A DNA stretch of 64,000 nt from Branchiostoma lanceolatum (taxonomy: Eukaryota > Chordata > Leptocardii > Amphioxiformes > Branchiostomatidae): NCBI RefSeq assembly GCF_035083965.1, contig NC_089739.1, forward strand, positions 6,188,001 to 6,252,000, read 5' to 3'. The notes under the pieces were generated by a model, which did no database searches, was not told where the DNA came from, and saw only the letters and a program-made list of their open reading frames with translations. This document shows positions 1 through 12,202 of the stretch, piece after piece. The stretch's first letter is position 1; each line of letters opens with the position of its first letter. The translations under genes were made by a program, and so were the position numbers.

Positions 1-289
1 GATAGGACTTTTCCTAACAATGTATCAGGCCACCACATGTAAGTAAACAATGTAATCAATTAGACAACTCCTAATGAAGTGTTTTTGGGATGGTGACAAT
101 GTTGCTTCTAAAACCACCTGTAACTGTTGGTCCCTTGGGAATTGTAATTTGGGTGGTCCACAGTTCTATTGTTCCTGGGATGTTAAACAGACCTAGTAGT
201 AAACCAGTAGTCATCCTCTGATTATGAGGCAAAGCATTACACTTTTTTAAGGGTTCAAAAGGGCAATGTGGCTTTGCAAATTGCAGGGA

Positions 290-385
290 AAATGAGGCTC
301 ACTTTTTTCAGCGAAGCACACCAGGTCACTTCTACTCCTCTTGATAAATGCACTCTTTAACTGGTAGAATTTGGACGCTTGAGGC
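290..385. repeat. Dispersed repeat shared with 33268-33390
   Basis: Both places share AAGCACAC, a CTACTC-TCT...ATAA block, then TTGACGCTTGAGGCTT, all in the same orientation. This looks like the body of a SINE without a recognisable tRNA head. The rest of 1-1328 shows no exon that I can support. Confidence 0.4.
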
Positions 386-639
386 TTTCCAAATACTAGA
401 CCAGTGAAATTATTGTAAACTTTATAGATTTGATCCTTTAAATGCTGAGTTCCACAGGAAAAGACCCAGTTTAGGTCCAAATTTTAGACCGAATTTGTGA
501 AAATTCATGTATCAATTGTCTTCCTATTTCATGTGACTTTCTGGGTCAACATTTATATTTGCATTGCTTTGTTTTCTGTTTCCTCACATGGGCCCATATG
601 GGAATAGATACTGGTCCTATGACTCTTGCTTTCACCTTT

Positions 640-715
640 GGCACACTGAAGTAGCGGTGTGGCACCCCATTCTCTATTGCTTACAGTGTTAGGCAGCAGG
701 GAGAAGGTTAATAGT
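640..715. repeat. Dispersed short repeat (GCAGCAGGGAGAAGGTTAA family)
   Basis: A block containing ACCCCATTCTCTATTG, TTACAG-GTTAGGCAGCAG and GGAGAAGGTTAA is found here, at 6825-6897 and, more degenerate, at 23445-23535. All three copies are in the same orientation. No TIR or tail is visible, so the class is unknown. Confidence 0.45.
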
Positions 716-1328
716 GAGGACAAAAAGAGCTTTAACAAAGGCTACATGTGGTTTTGAAGGGATCACTTGAGATCAAAAGCTTTTGAAAAAGCAGATAAAT
801 TCATCAATTGTCCTTTAAAATAGAAGTGTTTCGGGAAAAGCAGTTCTTAGTTAGACTGGTCACAAAATGAAATTTACATTGTGAGACTGCTTGAAAAAAA
901 ATTGTAACTCTGTAGAATTCTGAAAAAGGAACTTTAGAAAAAATGAAATGCAATTAGAATTGCCACAAATGTTATTAGATACCACTATCCCAACAAAGCA
1001 ATCAAGAGCTGTGCGATTTTCTTCCATCAGAATTCAGATGGGAAATTTGAATACTAGAATGAGTCATCATATAGTTCTGCAAACATCATCAAGTAATCAG
1101 TCCGGTTGCCTTAGAGATATAATTGTGTGCATGCATCATGTTGTAATTGCTTTTTAGAAATATCTAGTTTTGCCCAGCCAATTCCATAAATGGGTGTCAA
1201 ACTTTTATAGATATGGATATTAGTATTCCTTATAACATCCATCATTTCATCTTTAGAATTCAAAGCAGTATTAGAAAAGGACATGAAGTTCTTTTCTACA
1301 GTACAGTCCTTATTCTGAAGCACATTAG

Positions 1329-1537
1329 TAACTGTAAAGGCAGAAATGTTCGCAGGGATTTAATTTCACAGTAAGGAGAAAATGGGGCGGTTTTGAGTTC
1401 GCGTTTGAAACAATAGTGGGGCTACAGTCACACAATGGAACGGCTTTTCGTGATGGTTTTAAGATCGCGGTAAAGAGTTCACCACCAAAAACCCCGAACA
1501 TAAGACCACCGCGAAAATTTCTGCATTATATAGTTCT
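1329..1537. mobile_element. MITE with GCGG-rich terminal inverted repeats
   Basis: The ends read ACTGTAAAGGCAGAAATGTT and, at the right, AAATTTCTGCATTATATAGT, an imperfect inverted repeat, with TTCGC/GCGG motifs just inside both ends. No coding capacity. Fragments of the same look occur near 20440-20570, 24525-24600, 41870-42030 and 46550-46715. Family assignment is inference; it sits in the RNF217 intron directly before the exon at 1588. Confidence 0.5.
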
Positions 1538-1587
1538 GACTGTAGATTTTTGTTTACAATTGTATATCTCCTGTTGTGTTTGATTAG

Positions 1588-3614
1588 GTTCTCCAGGCTA
1601 TTGTGAAGCTGTACTGTTGCAGTAGCGAGTGTCAGAGCACCGTTTCGCGGGAAGAAATTACCTTTAGGCTCGACGAAGACGCTCGACTGAAGTTCCAACG
1701 ATATCTACTGGAAGCCAACAGTAAGTATTAGGTTTTTTTGTATCTTCTGTTCTTGATATGCTAGTATGGCCGCTGCTGGATCAAATTCTGTGGATCCTTT
1801 GGCTGGAGTTAGATTCCTAGGGTCGGCTCCAGCTCAGACATGTTGTAAGGGATTGCATTCGTCATTTCGGATGGTGATGTAAAGCCGGTGGCCCCATGTA
1901 TGAGGGAAATTTAGGCATAAGCCTCAAGGGTCAAACCTCTACCTCTTTTTATAAACCAACAGATAAATCTTTTGCATGCTGAGAAAGGTGTGTGTAAATA
2001 TTCACTTTTAACACTGTATTTTGTTTTCCGTCGTGTTTAGGGGAGCCCCATGTGAAAACATGCCCGCGCTGCAGCGAACCAATGACTGTCGACAAACACC
2101 TGGCCGCTAAGAAGAAGGATTGGCCACCAGAGGAGGCTATGGTAGGGGGAACTATGTATACTGGAGGCTATGATAGGGAGAATGTATATTCTATAGGCTA
2201 TGGTACTGAAACTGGGTATTTTGTATGCAAGCGGGCAGCTTTGACAGAGTATATTTAATTTATCTTTTAGCAAATTATTTTGAGACTTACCATGTAGTCT
2301 TTAAATTTTGTTGGCAATATGTTATTCTCACGTTATATCTTAAGAAATCAACAGTTTGAAACTACTTCAAAAGCTTGCTCAGAAGAAAATGTGTATGCTG
2401 TAATATTTTTTGTCCTTTTGACCTTAGGTGGAGTGTAGCGAGTGCAACATGGTGTGGTGCTTCCCCTGCCACGCCCCCTGGCATGAGGGGGTGAACTGCA
2501 GGCTGTACCAAAAGGGGGACAAACTGCTGAAAGTTTGGGCCAAGGAGGAGTGTCAGGGTCAGGTCAATGCACAAAGATGTCCCAAATGTAAGGTAAGGAA
2601 ACACAAAAAAACTGTTCTGTTTTATACTTATTGTATAGGTGCCGCCATCTTTGAAAGTGTAAGAATGGAGAAAAGAACTGTTCGTAGCGTAATTCCTATT
2701 ACGACTCTTTGTTATCATTTTTCTCTAGATTTACATCCAGAGGACGTCAGGCTGTGATCACATGACCTGCACGCGGTGTAAGACGGAGTTCTGCTATCGT
2801 TGCGGAGACCGATTCCGGGACATTCGCTTCATGGGGAACCACTACACGAAGCTGAGCGTATTCGGCTGCAAGTATCTGTACAAGGCGGAGAAGCCTGTTC
2901 AGCGTAAGATGATCCGCGGAGCAGTGCTCGGTAAGTCTTAAGTGTTCAACTTTAACTTTTCACATCTTTACATCAAGTGTTGCCATCAGAAAGACTTATT
3001 TCTGCAGTACCAAAAATTCTGCAAGGGGGAGCACATGTACTGCTATCATGATGATAGTCTTATCATTTCCATATACTGCCACTGGTGAATGGATTGTTGC
3101 TGCTTCCGAATTTTCGTAAATATGTCACCTGTTTTCGTTTTGCTTGTAGTACTGAACAATTCTACAAGGTGGAGCTCATTCTTGTATCAGATCATGCATT
3201 ATATTACCAGAGCAACAGGTGGTGGTGGGTCTACGGTGTGAGAGCTTGCAATACTGATTAATTCTGGAAGATGGCGCACATAATTCTCCTAGCCATAACT
3301 TGTTTTATGTTTGCCCCTAAACAGGTGGACAACTTGTCGCCGCGCCGGTGCTGGCAGGTCTAGCGGTGGGTGCTGGGAGCCTATTGGTCGGAGTCGGCAC
3401 GTTCATACTTCCTGTCTACGGCAGCTACCGTCTCATCAAGAAGTACAAGGCTGTGCAGGCGCAGAAAAAGCGGCGGAGATTTCAGAGACAGCTCCGCAGC
3501 CAGGGTGTACTGGAAATCGTGCACCCACATTTGGAACGTCGCGGCAGCGACCCTTACGCCAGATTCCTGAACAACCAGATTCAACCAGTCGGTCGTGCTG
3601 CTACCATTTTATAA
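1588..3614 (+). CDS. RNF217: RBR-type E3 ubiquitin ligase, RNF217-like (3' part)
   Basis: Five terminal exons: 1588-1720, 2041-2141, 2428-2592, 2729-2930, 3325-3614 (stop). They give 296 residues in one continuous frame with GT-AG borders. Seen: an IBR domain (CPRCSEPM, then CSECNMVWCFPCHAPWHEGV), then RING2 with CPKCKIYIQRTSGCDHMTC. By family knowledge the Cys in SGCDHM is the catalytic cysteine that carries ubiquitin in RBR ligases. Then comes an RNF217-specific stretch (FGCKYLYKAEKP), one hydrophobic membrane segment (VLAGLAVGAGSLLVGVG) and a basic tail longer than in human RNF217. RING1 and the N-terminus should lie left of the window; I see no RING1 motif in 1-1587, which I take as intron. 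Role: membrane-anchored E3 ligase, substrates not inferable. RNF19/RNF144 are less likely because of the tail sequence. Confidence 0.85.
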
Positions 3615-3835
3615 ACTGCAAAATACTGCTACTACGGTACAACGCTTTATGCTGAATTCAGAACAACCACCTACGTATTACGCTGAAACCAAGGAAGATG
3701 ATTACTCAAAATTTTGTTGCCTCACTACAAATTACGTGACTGAGATGCCGTTTCCTATGAATTACGGGAAATGAAAATAGGCTGCTTACACCTCTCCTCT
3801 GAAGTGCCTCACCTGTGGCCTGTACAATATACCTT

Positions 3836-4008
3836 GGGGAGGCTCTGCTAAATCGGGCTGATGTTTCCACTTTTGTGGGTATGGCCTCTAACCAGCTGTT
3901 ATCCAATCAAAAAACATTTAGGGTGATTCTCTGTTTGGCTGACAGCTGGTTAGAGGCTTGGCACAAATTACGTGGAAACCTCAGCCCAGTTTAGCAGAGT
4001 CTACCTAA
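3836..4008. mobile_element. Fold-back element, about 65-bp arms
   Basis: The left arm starts GAGGCTCTGCTAAATCGGGC and the right arm ends GCCCAGTTTAGCAGAGTCT. Inner arm ends AACCAGCTGTT and ACAGCTGGTT also pair. The arms are imperfect inverted copies with about 45 bp between them. No coding capacity; MITE-like. Confidence 0.6.
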
Positions 4009-4204
4009 GGTCTATTATTTAGGCTGCTAGCGAGGCTCTGCGTTGGAGAATAGCAAAATAGGCACATTTTGAGAAAGAGAATGAGAGAAAATAAAAAAGA
4101 TGCCACCAAAGGTCACAGGTTGACCTTTGTTGTGAAGAAATAGCAACACAACTTGCTAGCAGACATGTTCCTTAAGTTATGGGCGCCACATTCCTAATGT
4201 AAGG

Positions 4205-4397
4205 TTAGTCTCTACCAGACTAACCTCGCCGGCTATAGGGAGAATATTTGCCAGGGGAGTTTGGCCATCGAGGGTTTCATTCGCAGGGCATATTGAACCC
4301 TCTCTCTGTAGCTGACTCCCTTAGCATACTATTCACTCTATTTGGCCAATTTCTACTACATGTATTTTCCCAGCCATCCACGGGGCCTGGTAGAGGC
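4205..4397. mobile_element. Short TIR element with 10-bp target-site duplication
   Basis: Termini GTCTCTACCAG and CTGGTAGAGGC are inverted repeats. The flanks TAATGTAAGG at 4195-4204 and 4398-4407 are a perfect direct repeat, as expected of a 9-10 bp target-site duplication (Mutator-like by length). A related element with TIR GCCTCTACCAGG lies at 13405-13611. Confidence 0.6.
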
Positions 4398-7318
4398 TAA
4401 TGTAAGGTGACCGTAAACAAACCTGACCATACTTGGAAGCCATTCCAAAACCGGAACATTGATTCTTAATTAGAAATGCTAGCTGGCAATGATAAAAAAT
4501 TTTGACTTAATATTGGGTGTCATAGAAATTTGAAATGTATAATGCCGGTAGAATGCTGTTAGGTTCTTTTCTTTGTCCATGTGCCTTTAAATCAAGTTAG
4601 ACTTGTATACATGCTGTCAAAGCACAATCAGAAAATTGTAATGCTTAATTTCTGAAAATTTTGTACTTCTACATATACATGGGTGCACTTTGTGTTTGAC
4701 CTGCTCATGGCGAAATCACCGTATAGCAGACATTTTTTCATAAGCACTTTTGCTGGAAATGCTTTGAAGGGGTAGTACATAGTACCAATTTTTTGTTTTT
4801 GCTACCCTCACTATCAACCTATAATGCAAGACAGAAAATGTAGTGGAATGGCGCAATGCATGAAACACACGCATGGCGCACAATTCATGGTGCACAAATA
4901 CACGATCATAATTGCAGTTACAGCTTGTTACAATGCATCTTTCTGGAAGTGACATTTGAAAACTTAGCACGCTACTTATAAAGTGCCTCTCCTTATTGGT
5001 ATGACGTTTTAGGTGGATTATGTGTTCTGTATCTTCAATAATGTAATGATTTTGAACGCACTTACCAATGCAAAGTGAAGGGGGTGTCAGGGGTGTAGGG
5101 AAATGTGGCAATTTAGGATTTGGAGGCTACTTTCTGAGAATTGTACAATTTTCACTATACTTACACTAGTATTAGGTGTATTAAGTATATTGTAATCCTA
5201 TTACAATTCTCTACCCGGTTATTGTTACAAGAAAGAATTTTCATTTTGTGAAAAATACCGTCATAACATCAATATGAAATATGACTTGGTAAAAAAAGAT
5301 GTCTTCATGTATAAGGGCATTTGATATGAAATTTATAATGTACAGACGGTACATTATGTTTTTGTTTTTCTTGCAATATATCCACTGTATGTTACATATA
5401 TGTTACATGTAGGCTTACTACATATGTATAATGATATGATCTACTATTCTGTAGAATTAGTTGTTTTAATAGAGGATTGCTGGTTGGTCCAAAATATTCC
5501 TTTGTTGTGAGCTCACAATGTTTGTGATATTGTTAAGAGGTTTCTGAAGGGGTCCGACTATTTCTGAAATATTTTGAATACACAAAAACAAGGGTGAAAT
5601 CTACTGAAATGCAGTATGTTTATCATGTATTGACATTCACTACTGGGTATAGTTAAATTTCGAGTTACCCTAACTCATCAAAAAACAACTATTTTGGTAG
5701 ATTTCACTTCCTTGTGTGTATTCCAATTGAAAAACCTGAAGGGGTCAACAGATTGTGTTGGTAGCAAAGTGATTTTTGATATTGTATTAAACTGGTTGAG
5801 GATTGATCGAAAGCTTTTGGTGGTGGCATAGAAAAGGGTATTCTCAGATGCATTTTTAAAAGGGTGGTCAATGTTTCTGAAGTTGGGTTTATATCAATCA
5901 AAATATCAGATACAAGACAGTGTTAGTGTATCAAAAGGAACAGTGTTGTGGTTTAACTTTAAGGAAAAACAATTTTTTTACGAAATTGATGAGAATGGAT
6001 AGCCTTTACATTACGTATGATTTAGATGCACAATTTAAGCTGACATGACCAAATTTGGTTACGAGGCACAAACATATAGTAATTGTTCTCCTTTTCCCTT
6101 TAGCACAAAAAATTTAAACGACTTTTAAGGTTACCCCCAGTAGTCACAGATGGTATCTTCCACCTAAGCCCAATGTTGTATTGTTCTAGTGGAACAAACC
6201 ATTCATGGAAGGGGGAAGCTCTAGTGGTGGTTTGTTCCTGCACTTGCATTTGAATATGCCTGAGTTTAGAGATGTGAGACATTGGTGCAAGATCTAGCAG
6301 GACTATTATTTTCATGTACTAGAAAGGTGTGCTCACACAATTTTTTTGACATAGAAATCTCAGCATTGATAATGCAAGGATCTATAAAAACCTAGATATA
6401 TATAATTGTATGATGTATGTGATATGGTAGCCTGTGTAACACATACTCTCGCTGTCAGGGGCTGATTGGGCCTGACAAGTGGAAGGGCTGCTTGAAGTGT
6501 GATTTCGTCAGGCTAGAGACGGGGGCTGATAGATTCAGCTTGAAGGAGGCACCTCAAAAGAACAATTGTTCCATGCATGGAATAAAAATGTTTCAACCAA
6601 AAATGTTTTGAGACGGATTCAACCATAGTAATATTTGACACTAAAATACCTACATGTACAGTCACATAGAATTTTATTTCGGAACAAAATATGAATTCAA
6701 GTTTACTTTCTATTATTTCTACAGGTGTCTTCAATTCTAATATTGCTCTACCTATTGAGCAAATGTTGTTTTATTGCGCAAAGTTGACAGTCATTGTACA
6801 GTTTCATGATCAGTTTCTTAACCTATAGCACTCTGAAGTAACTGTTTGGTACCCCATTCTCTATTGGTTACAGAGTTAGGCAGCAGGGAGAAGGTTAAGG
6901 ATCTAAGTTGTAACAAGGTTGTCCACATACGTGTGTATATATAATCCACCATCATTTAGAAATCTATTGCAATATTCACCCAATATTGTTTTCTTTCTAC
7001 GCTTTATCTACACGATTGTGCATAATTTTATGTTTTACTGTCACAGTAGTTCCTAATACTACAACAGTAATTTGACTTAAGTTTGCCGGAAATTAAATTT
7101 GCAGTAGATGGGGAACAGAGACATTTGTGATGTTTTATGTTTGCAGATAAAACAACTGTCGTAAATAAATGTAATGTACAAGACACAACAATTTTCTTGC
7201 TGCATGATGGATTTGCAGCGAGAACTCACGTTAAAAACATGTACATAATACCACTGCTAATCTTTCACAATTTACTGTACATTACCCTTAAAGATGGACT
7301 TAAACTTATAGATGACGT

Positions 7319-9951
7319 TTATTCTACGCAAGTCCCTTGTGTGTCTAAGTCTGTACTTTCATCGGTGTTAGGCACACTGAACAGTTGGTTTGCTCGCATG
7401 CCAATGTGTTCAGTGTGGTTTACAGGATAACCCTCTCTCTCAGGAGTGCTGTTTGCAGCGCTACTGTTTAACCCTCGTGTGCCGTGCATCCGTTTCCGGT
7501 GCTTGTTGCGATTGGAGGCGTCCGCGAATGTAGCGGGACACTGCGTGCACTTGTACGGCTTCTCCCCCGTGTGGACGCGCATGTGTTTCGTCAGCGACCA
7601 CTTCTCGTGGAACTTGGTAAAGCACAGCGGGCAGGCGTGCGGCCGCTCTCCCGTGTGCCGTCGGATGTGATTCGCGAGTAACGACTTTGAACGGACACGT
7701 TTGGGACAGAGCATACACTGGAACGGTTTGTCTGAATCGTCTGATACAGGGTTCTCTCCGCTAAACATGTAACTGTTCATTTCCTGCTGGTTGCTTGTTA
7801 CCCCTTCTGAAAAGTCCATCCAATTTTGCGAAGGTTCTTGCTTCACAACAACTGCCTCTGAGTTTGACTGATCAATGTTCCCTTCGCTGGAAAACTCATC
7901 ACTGCTTTCTACTCTGAAATCAGAAGGAGGAAAGTTTGCAGGGTTCGTTGTGGTGTCTTCATTAGCATTAGTGTTTGTAGACCTGTGACCTGTTGTTGTT
8001 CCTAGATGATCATTCCTACCAGTTTCTGGGGAGTAAATATGCTGTGATGTAGAAGTGGGGGACTGCAGACCTGGGGACGAGTCCACAGACAACACGTCCA
8101 TGCTACCAGAAGACCCTCTTGTTCCCAGGGTAGTCTGCAGCTGCTCTGATGACATCCTTGTTCCCAGGGCAGTGTGGTGCTGCTCATGAGGCATCCTTGT
8201 TCCCAGGGCAGTATGTTGCTGCAGTGATAGCATTCTTGTCCCCAGGGTAGTTTGATGCTGCTCTGATGACTCACTTGTTCCCGGGGCAGTGTGATGCTGC
8301 TGCAGTGATTGCATTCTAATTCCCAGGGCTGTCTGGTGCTGCTCTTGTAGCATCCTTGTTCCAGAGACAGTTTGAAATTGCCCTGGCAGCGCTCTTGTTC
8401 CTGGAGTAGCATTTATCCTGCCTCCTGGATAAGAATGACCTTGAGGACTTTGACCTTGACCTTGCTGCATCTCCTGGAAGTACTGCTGACATTCTTGGAT
8501 CAGCTCGCGAATCTGGAAGTAGCCAGCGGCCAATGAAACGGCAAAGATGTTGTCCCTGGTCAGGACGAGTTTTGACGTGTACATGAAGTTGACGACAGGG
8601 GTCACTCCCTCCCTGGTCAGCTCGGGAAGGTCAAGCTGGGTAGCCTGGGCTGTACCACTAGAAAAGAGGGAGGGCATGCAAATATTAGACTAGAAATTGA
8701 GAAGCTCTGTCCAGTTTTGTACTTATAATTGTTCGGATCCTTCTCAAAATAAGCCTGTTACAAAATGGCAATCTACACTGGTTCTACCATTTCTGGCAAG
8801 ACTTCCGGCCACTCTACTGACTGTATTCAAATAACTATGGGCACACACCAACACAAACACACTGAAAACAACACCTCCGTCAGATAGTTATCGTTAACAC
8901 TGATATCTTTATTTGCTATCAAACATAGCTATAATTAAACTAGTATAAGTATTACTGCAGCTTACCCATTGTTACTACTAGCAGCTCCCCCTTGTGGAGC
9001 AGCTGAGTTCAGCATCCCCGTCAGATGAGGGGAGAAAGCAGACAGCACACATCTTGGCAGCACAAAACAACATCACATCTATTAGACAATCTCTACACTA
9101 CTCTACTTTTAAGTAAAAGTCATTCCAGTTCCTTTATTCCAGAAAAGCAAAGAAATGTTATGGCTGGCATGCATATACTCAATTAAGATAATTCTGTTCC
9201 AAATTTTGTATCCATCATGATATCATGTCCAGGGTATAAAGCTTTACAGAGGAGAACAGTGTGGAGTTGTAGAAAATTTGGTTTGAACATTGTTGTTCAC
9301 CTTGTTGGGCCTAGTGGCACATTGTGCAGCAAGTTTCCTTCCTGTTTCAGACAGTAGCAGTGGCATATTTTTACAGGGAGGGGTTGCTACTCTTTCACTT
9401 TAATATGCTCGAGGCACCTCCTCCAACAGGGGACACCCATTTTATGTCCCTTCCGAAAGACAGGTGCAGCCCCAACCGATCGCGAGATGTCCTGACCCAG
9501 GATTGAATCAGGCTCTCACAGATACCGACTAATAGGGACCAGGAGCTGTTACCAGTTGAGCTTTGGAGTGAAAATTAGGCATTCTTCCTATTGGTGAAAT
9601 TACGGTCACGCAAGTCACAGTTGAAGACTCTAGCCACTTGTGAACTGGTGTGGTTAGTTGTGGTCAATCAGAATTTTCGGAATGTGCTCCAAAGGGTAGG
9701 AAGGCATATGCCGAAAGTATGACTACAGGGGTGCCTCTAGATCCCTATGTAGAAAAATGCCCCTGAGGCGTTGCCAAAAAAACTGATAAAATGCTGTACC
9801 TGTGAAGGTTGAACTTGGCATCCTGTACGGAGAGTGTGACATCACAGAACTGTCCCGCCCTTCTCTGCTGGTCCAGGTGTTGTTGTAACCGCGTCGGCAG
9901 GGCGGGGTACTCGCTCACACGATCTGTTGCCATGGTGATGACTTCAGCCAT
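7319..9951 (-). CDS. BTB/POZ and C2H2 zinc-finger protein
   Basis: Three coding exons: 9951-9800 (ATG), 9052-8966, 8657-7319 (stop), 525 residues. The frame runs through both introns. The N-terminus (about residues 15-130) is a BTB domain: QHLDQQRRAGQFCDVTLSV, FNLHRCVLSAFSPHLTGML, VVNFMYTSKLVLTRDNIF. The middle holds 13-14-residue degenerate repeats of the type TALGTRM-SEQHQ. A Ser/acidic linker follows with a VKQEP motif (possible SUMO site, inference), then three C2H2 fingers linked by HTGERP and HTGEKP near residues 395-475. Likely a nuclear transcription factor of the ZBTB class; one-to-one orthology cannot be assigned. The start codon directly follows CAG, so an upstream non-coding exon is possible. 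The stop TAA overlaps an AATAAA. Confidence 0.85.
9398..9560 (-). repeat. SINE, CTCGAGGCACCTCCT family
   Basis: Shares ATGCTCGAGGCACCTCCT, then TGTCCCTTCCGAAAGA and a degenerate inverted box B with 36408-36585 and, partly, 47206-47280. The tRNA-like head is read on the minus strand. It lies in intron 1 of the BTB gene. Confidence 0.5.
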
Positions 9952-10140
9952 CTGATGGAAATGATAAAAATGATAATCATTTTTTTTCTGGAAAAAATTG
10001 CAAGGGCAAGCATTGCGAGGGAGCAGAGTTAAAATGGGGCATTCTAAAGCTTCCTGAGGGGCAAAATTACTGTCAGACAGGGGGTATATTAAGTACTGAT
10101 GATGAAGAGTGCAAAAATTGATGCTAAATACATGTATTAA

Positions 10141-10204
10141 TAGCCGCGGCGACTCTAGTGGGAAGACGTATTTACTCGTCTTTCCACTAGAGTCGCCGCG
10201 GCTA
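10141..10204. mobile_element. 64-bp fold-back element with 9-bp target-site duplication
   Basis: Two 28-bp arms start TAGCCGCGGCGACTCTAG and are complementary with one mismatch (a G-U pair in RNA) around an 8-base loop. The flanks ATGTATTAA at 10132-10140 and 10205-10213 are identical. The element is almost nothing but its inverted repeats, so it is a minimal non-autonomous DNA element; 9 bp would fit a Mutator-like transposase. Confidence 0.75.
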
Positions 10205-10589
10205 ATGTATTAAGTGCTATGCTGTTAGATGTAATTGTTACACAATTGCCCCCTCCCCCATTCAGCAACAATGTCTACATCTTTTCCATAAAACGCACTA
10301 ATTTTTTTATCAAAAATGTCGAGGATGCTAGGAAAGTACACGTAACGGCTTTTGGCTGCAATATACTGCACGAAAAGTCAACAAGCTAAGGTTCAAGATT
10401 TTACACGCTGCACGTTCATGTAAAGTATGCTGTGCAATGCGTACCTGGAAAACTACTGGCAGTCCTTTGTGTGCTGAAGAAAGACCCTAGATCCTTTTCT
10501 TTCTTGTATGGACAGTTTGACTCCTTCTGGGGGTAAATCTGGGGTGAAAATATCCAAAGAAAAGAGAGAACGCAGCTCAAAAATGTTTA

Positions 10590-11038
<449 letters not shown>

Positions 11039-11049
11039 ACCAAGGATGG

Positions 11050-11251
<202 letters not shown>

Positions 11252-11654
11252 GCCTTCTTTTAAATTCAGCAAAAGCGTTGTTGGGACCACCAATACAGAC
11301 CCTCACACAATGATGACAGTGCCTCTAACCACCACCCCCCTCCCCCGACCATTGACCTTTTTTTTTACTCTGACCCTAATCTTTTGGCTGTCACATATTG
11401 CATACCCTATAACTTAGTCAACCACTTCCAGGCAGGCATACATACCAGCACACATGTACACACAACTACGCCAGGTCAAGAAGAAGGAGAATGTTTCACA
11501 GTTCTAGATGTTTTAATGAATGCTGTTGCCATCTACTAACCCAAGCCGGTTACAAGACATATAGAGTTATGTTACCACATATTTAGGCAACTTAATTTGA
11601 ATATAAAGGTTACATGTTTAGAATTGTCTTAACCTTTGTGGCCTAACGTATAGG

Positions 11655-11905
11655 TCGAAGATGAATATAATCATAGAGATCAGTGCTTTGTGTCGAAGAG
11701 AACGGTGTTTCATACATGTCGGAGAGATCAATGCTTTTGTGTCATAGAGATCGGTGCTTTATGTCGTAGAGTTCAGTACTTTATGTCGTAGAGTTCAGTA
11801 CTTTATGTCGTAGAGATCCGTGCTTTAGGTTATAAAGACCAGTGCTTTATGTCGTAAAGATCAGTGTTTTATGTCGTAAATATCAGTGCTTTATGTCGTA
11901 GAGTA
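11655..11905. repeat. 24-bp minisatellite
   Basis: Repeats of the type TTTATGTCGTAGAGATCAGT, about ten degenerate copies with a period near 24 bp. It is followed to about 12070 by loosely repeated CCCTATCCAGAACC-type units. No gene seen in 9952-12202 on either strand. Confidence 0.75.
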
Positions 11906-12202
11906 CACGTTGCCCTATCTAGAAACCGTTGCCCTATTCACTGGACCGTGGCCCCATCCAGAACCCATTGCCATATCGAGAACACGTTGGCATTGTCCTA
12001 TCCAGAACCAGTTCCACATCTAGTAACCCTTGCCCCATCCAGTACAGCTACCCTACCCTAACCAGTAACCCTCTTCGTTACCACTTTACCTGTACTCTAT
12101 ACGGTACAGGGCGTTCGGAAATATGATTTGGAACGGGTTCCTTGATAACGTAAATTCAGACAGATGTCAGGCTAGTAACAGACGCATTCAACTTTCCAAT
12201 AA

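Larger units (their letters stand above)
3615..7318. other. Intergenic interval between RNF217 and the BTB gene
   Basis: No convincing exon on either strand. It holds the fold-back at 3836-4008, the TIR element at 4205-4397, one short dispersed repeat at 6825-6897, and otherwise AT-rich unique-looking sequence. The two flanking genes are convergent here, so both 3' UTRs should lie inside; no poly(A) site stands out. Confidence 0.5.

Noticed and set aside
4716-5111. 131-codon open frame on the minus strand
   Set aside because: AT-rich intergenic sequence without domain, splice or promoter support.
7457-7720. Plus- and minus-strand frames over the zinc-finger exon
   Set aside because: Shadows of the GC-rich C2H2 coding sequence in other frames.
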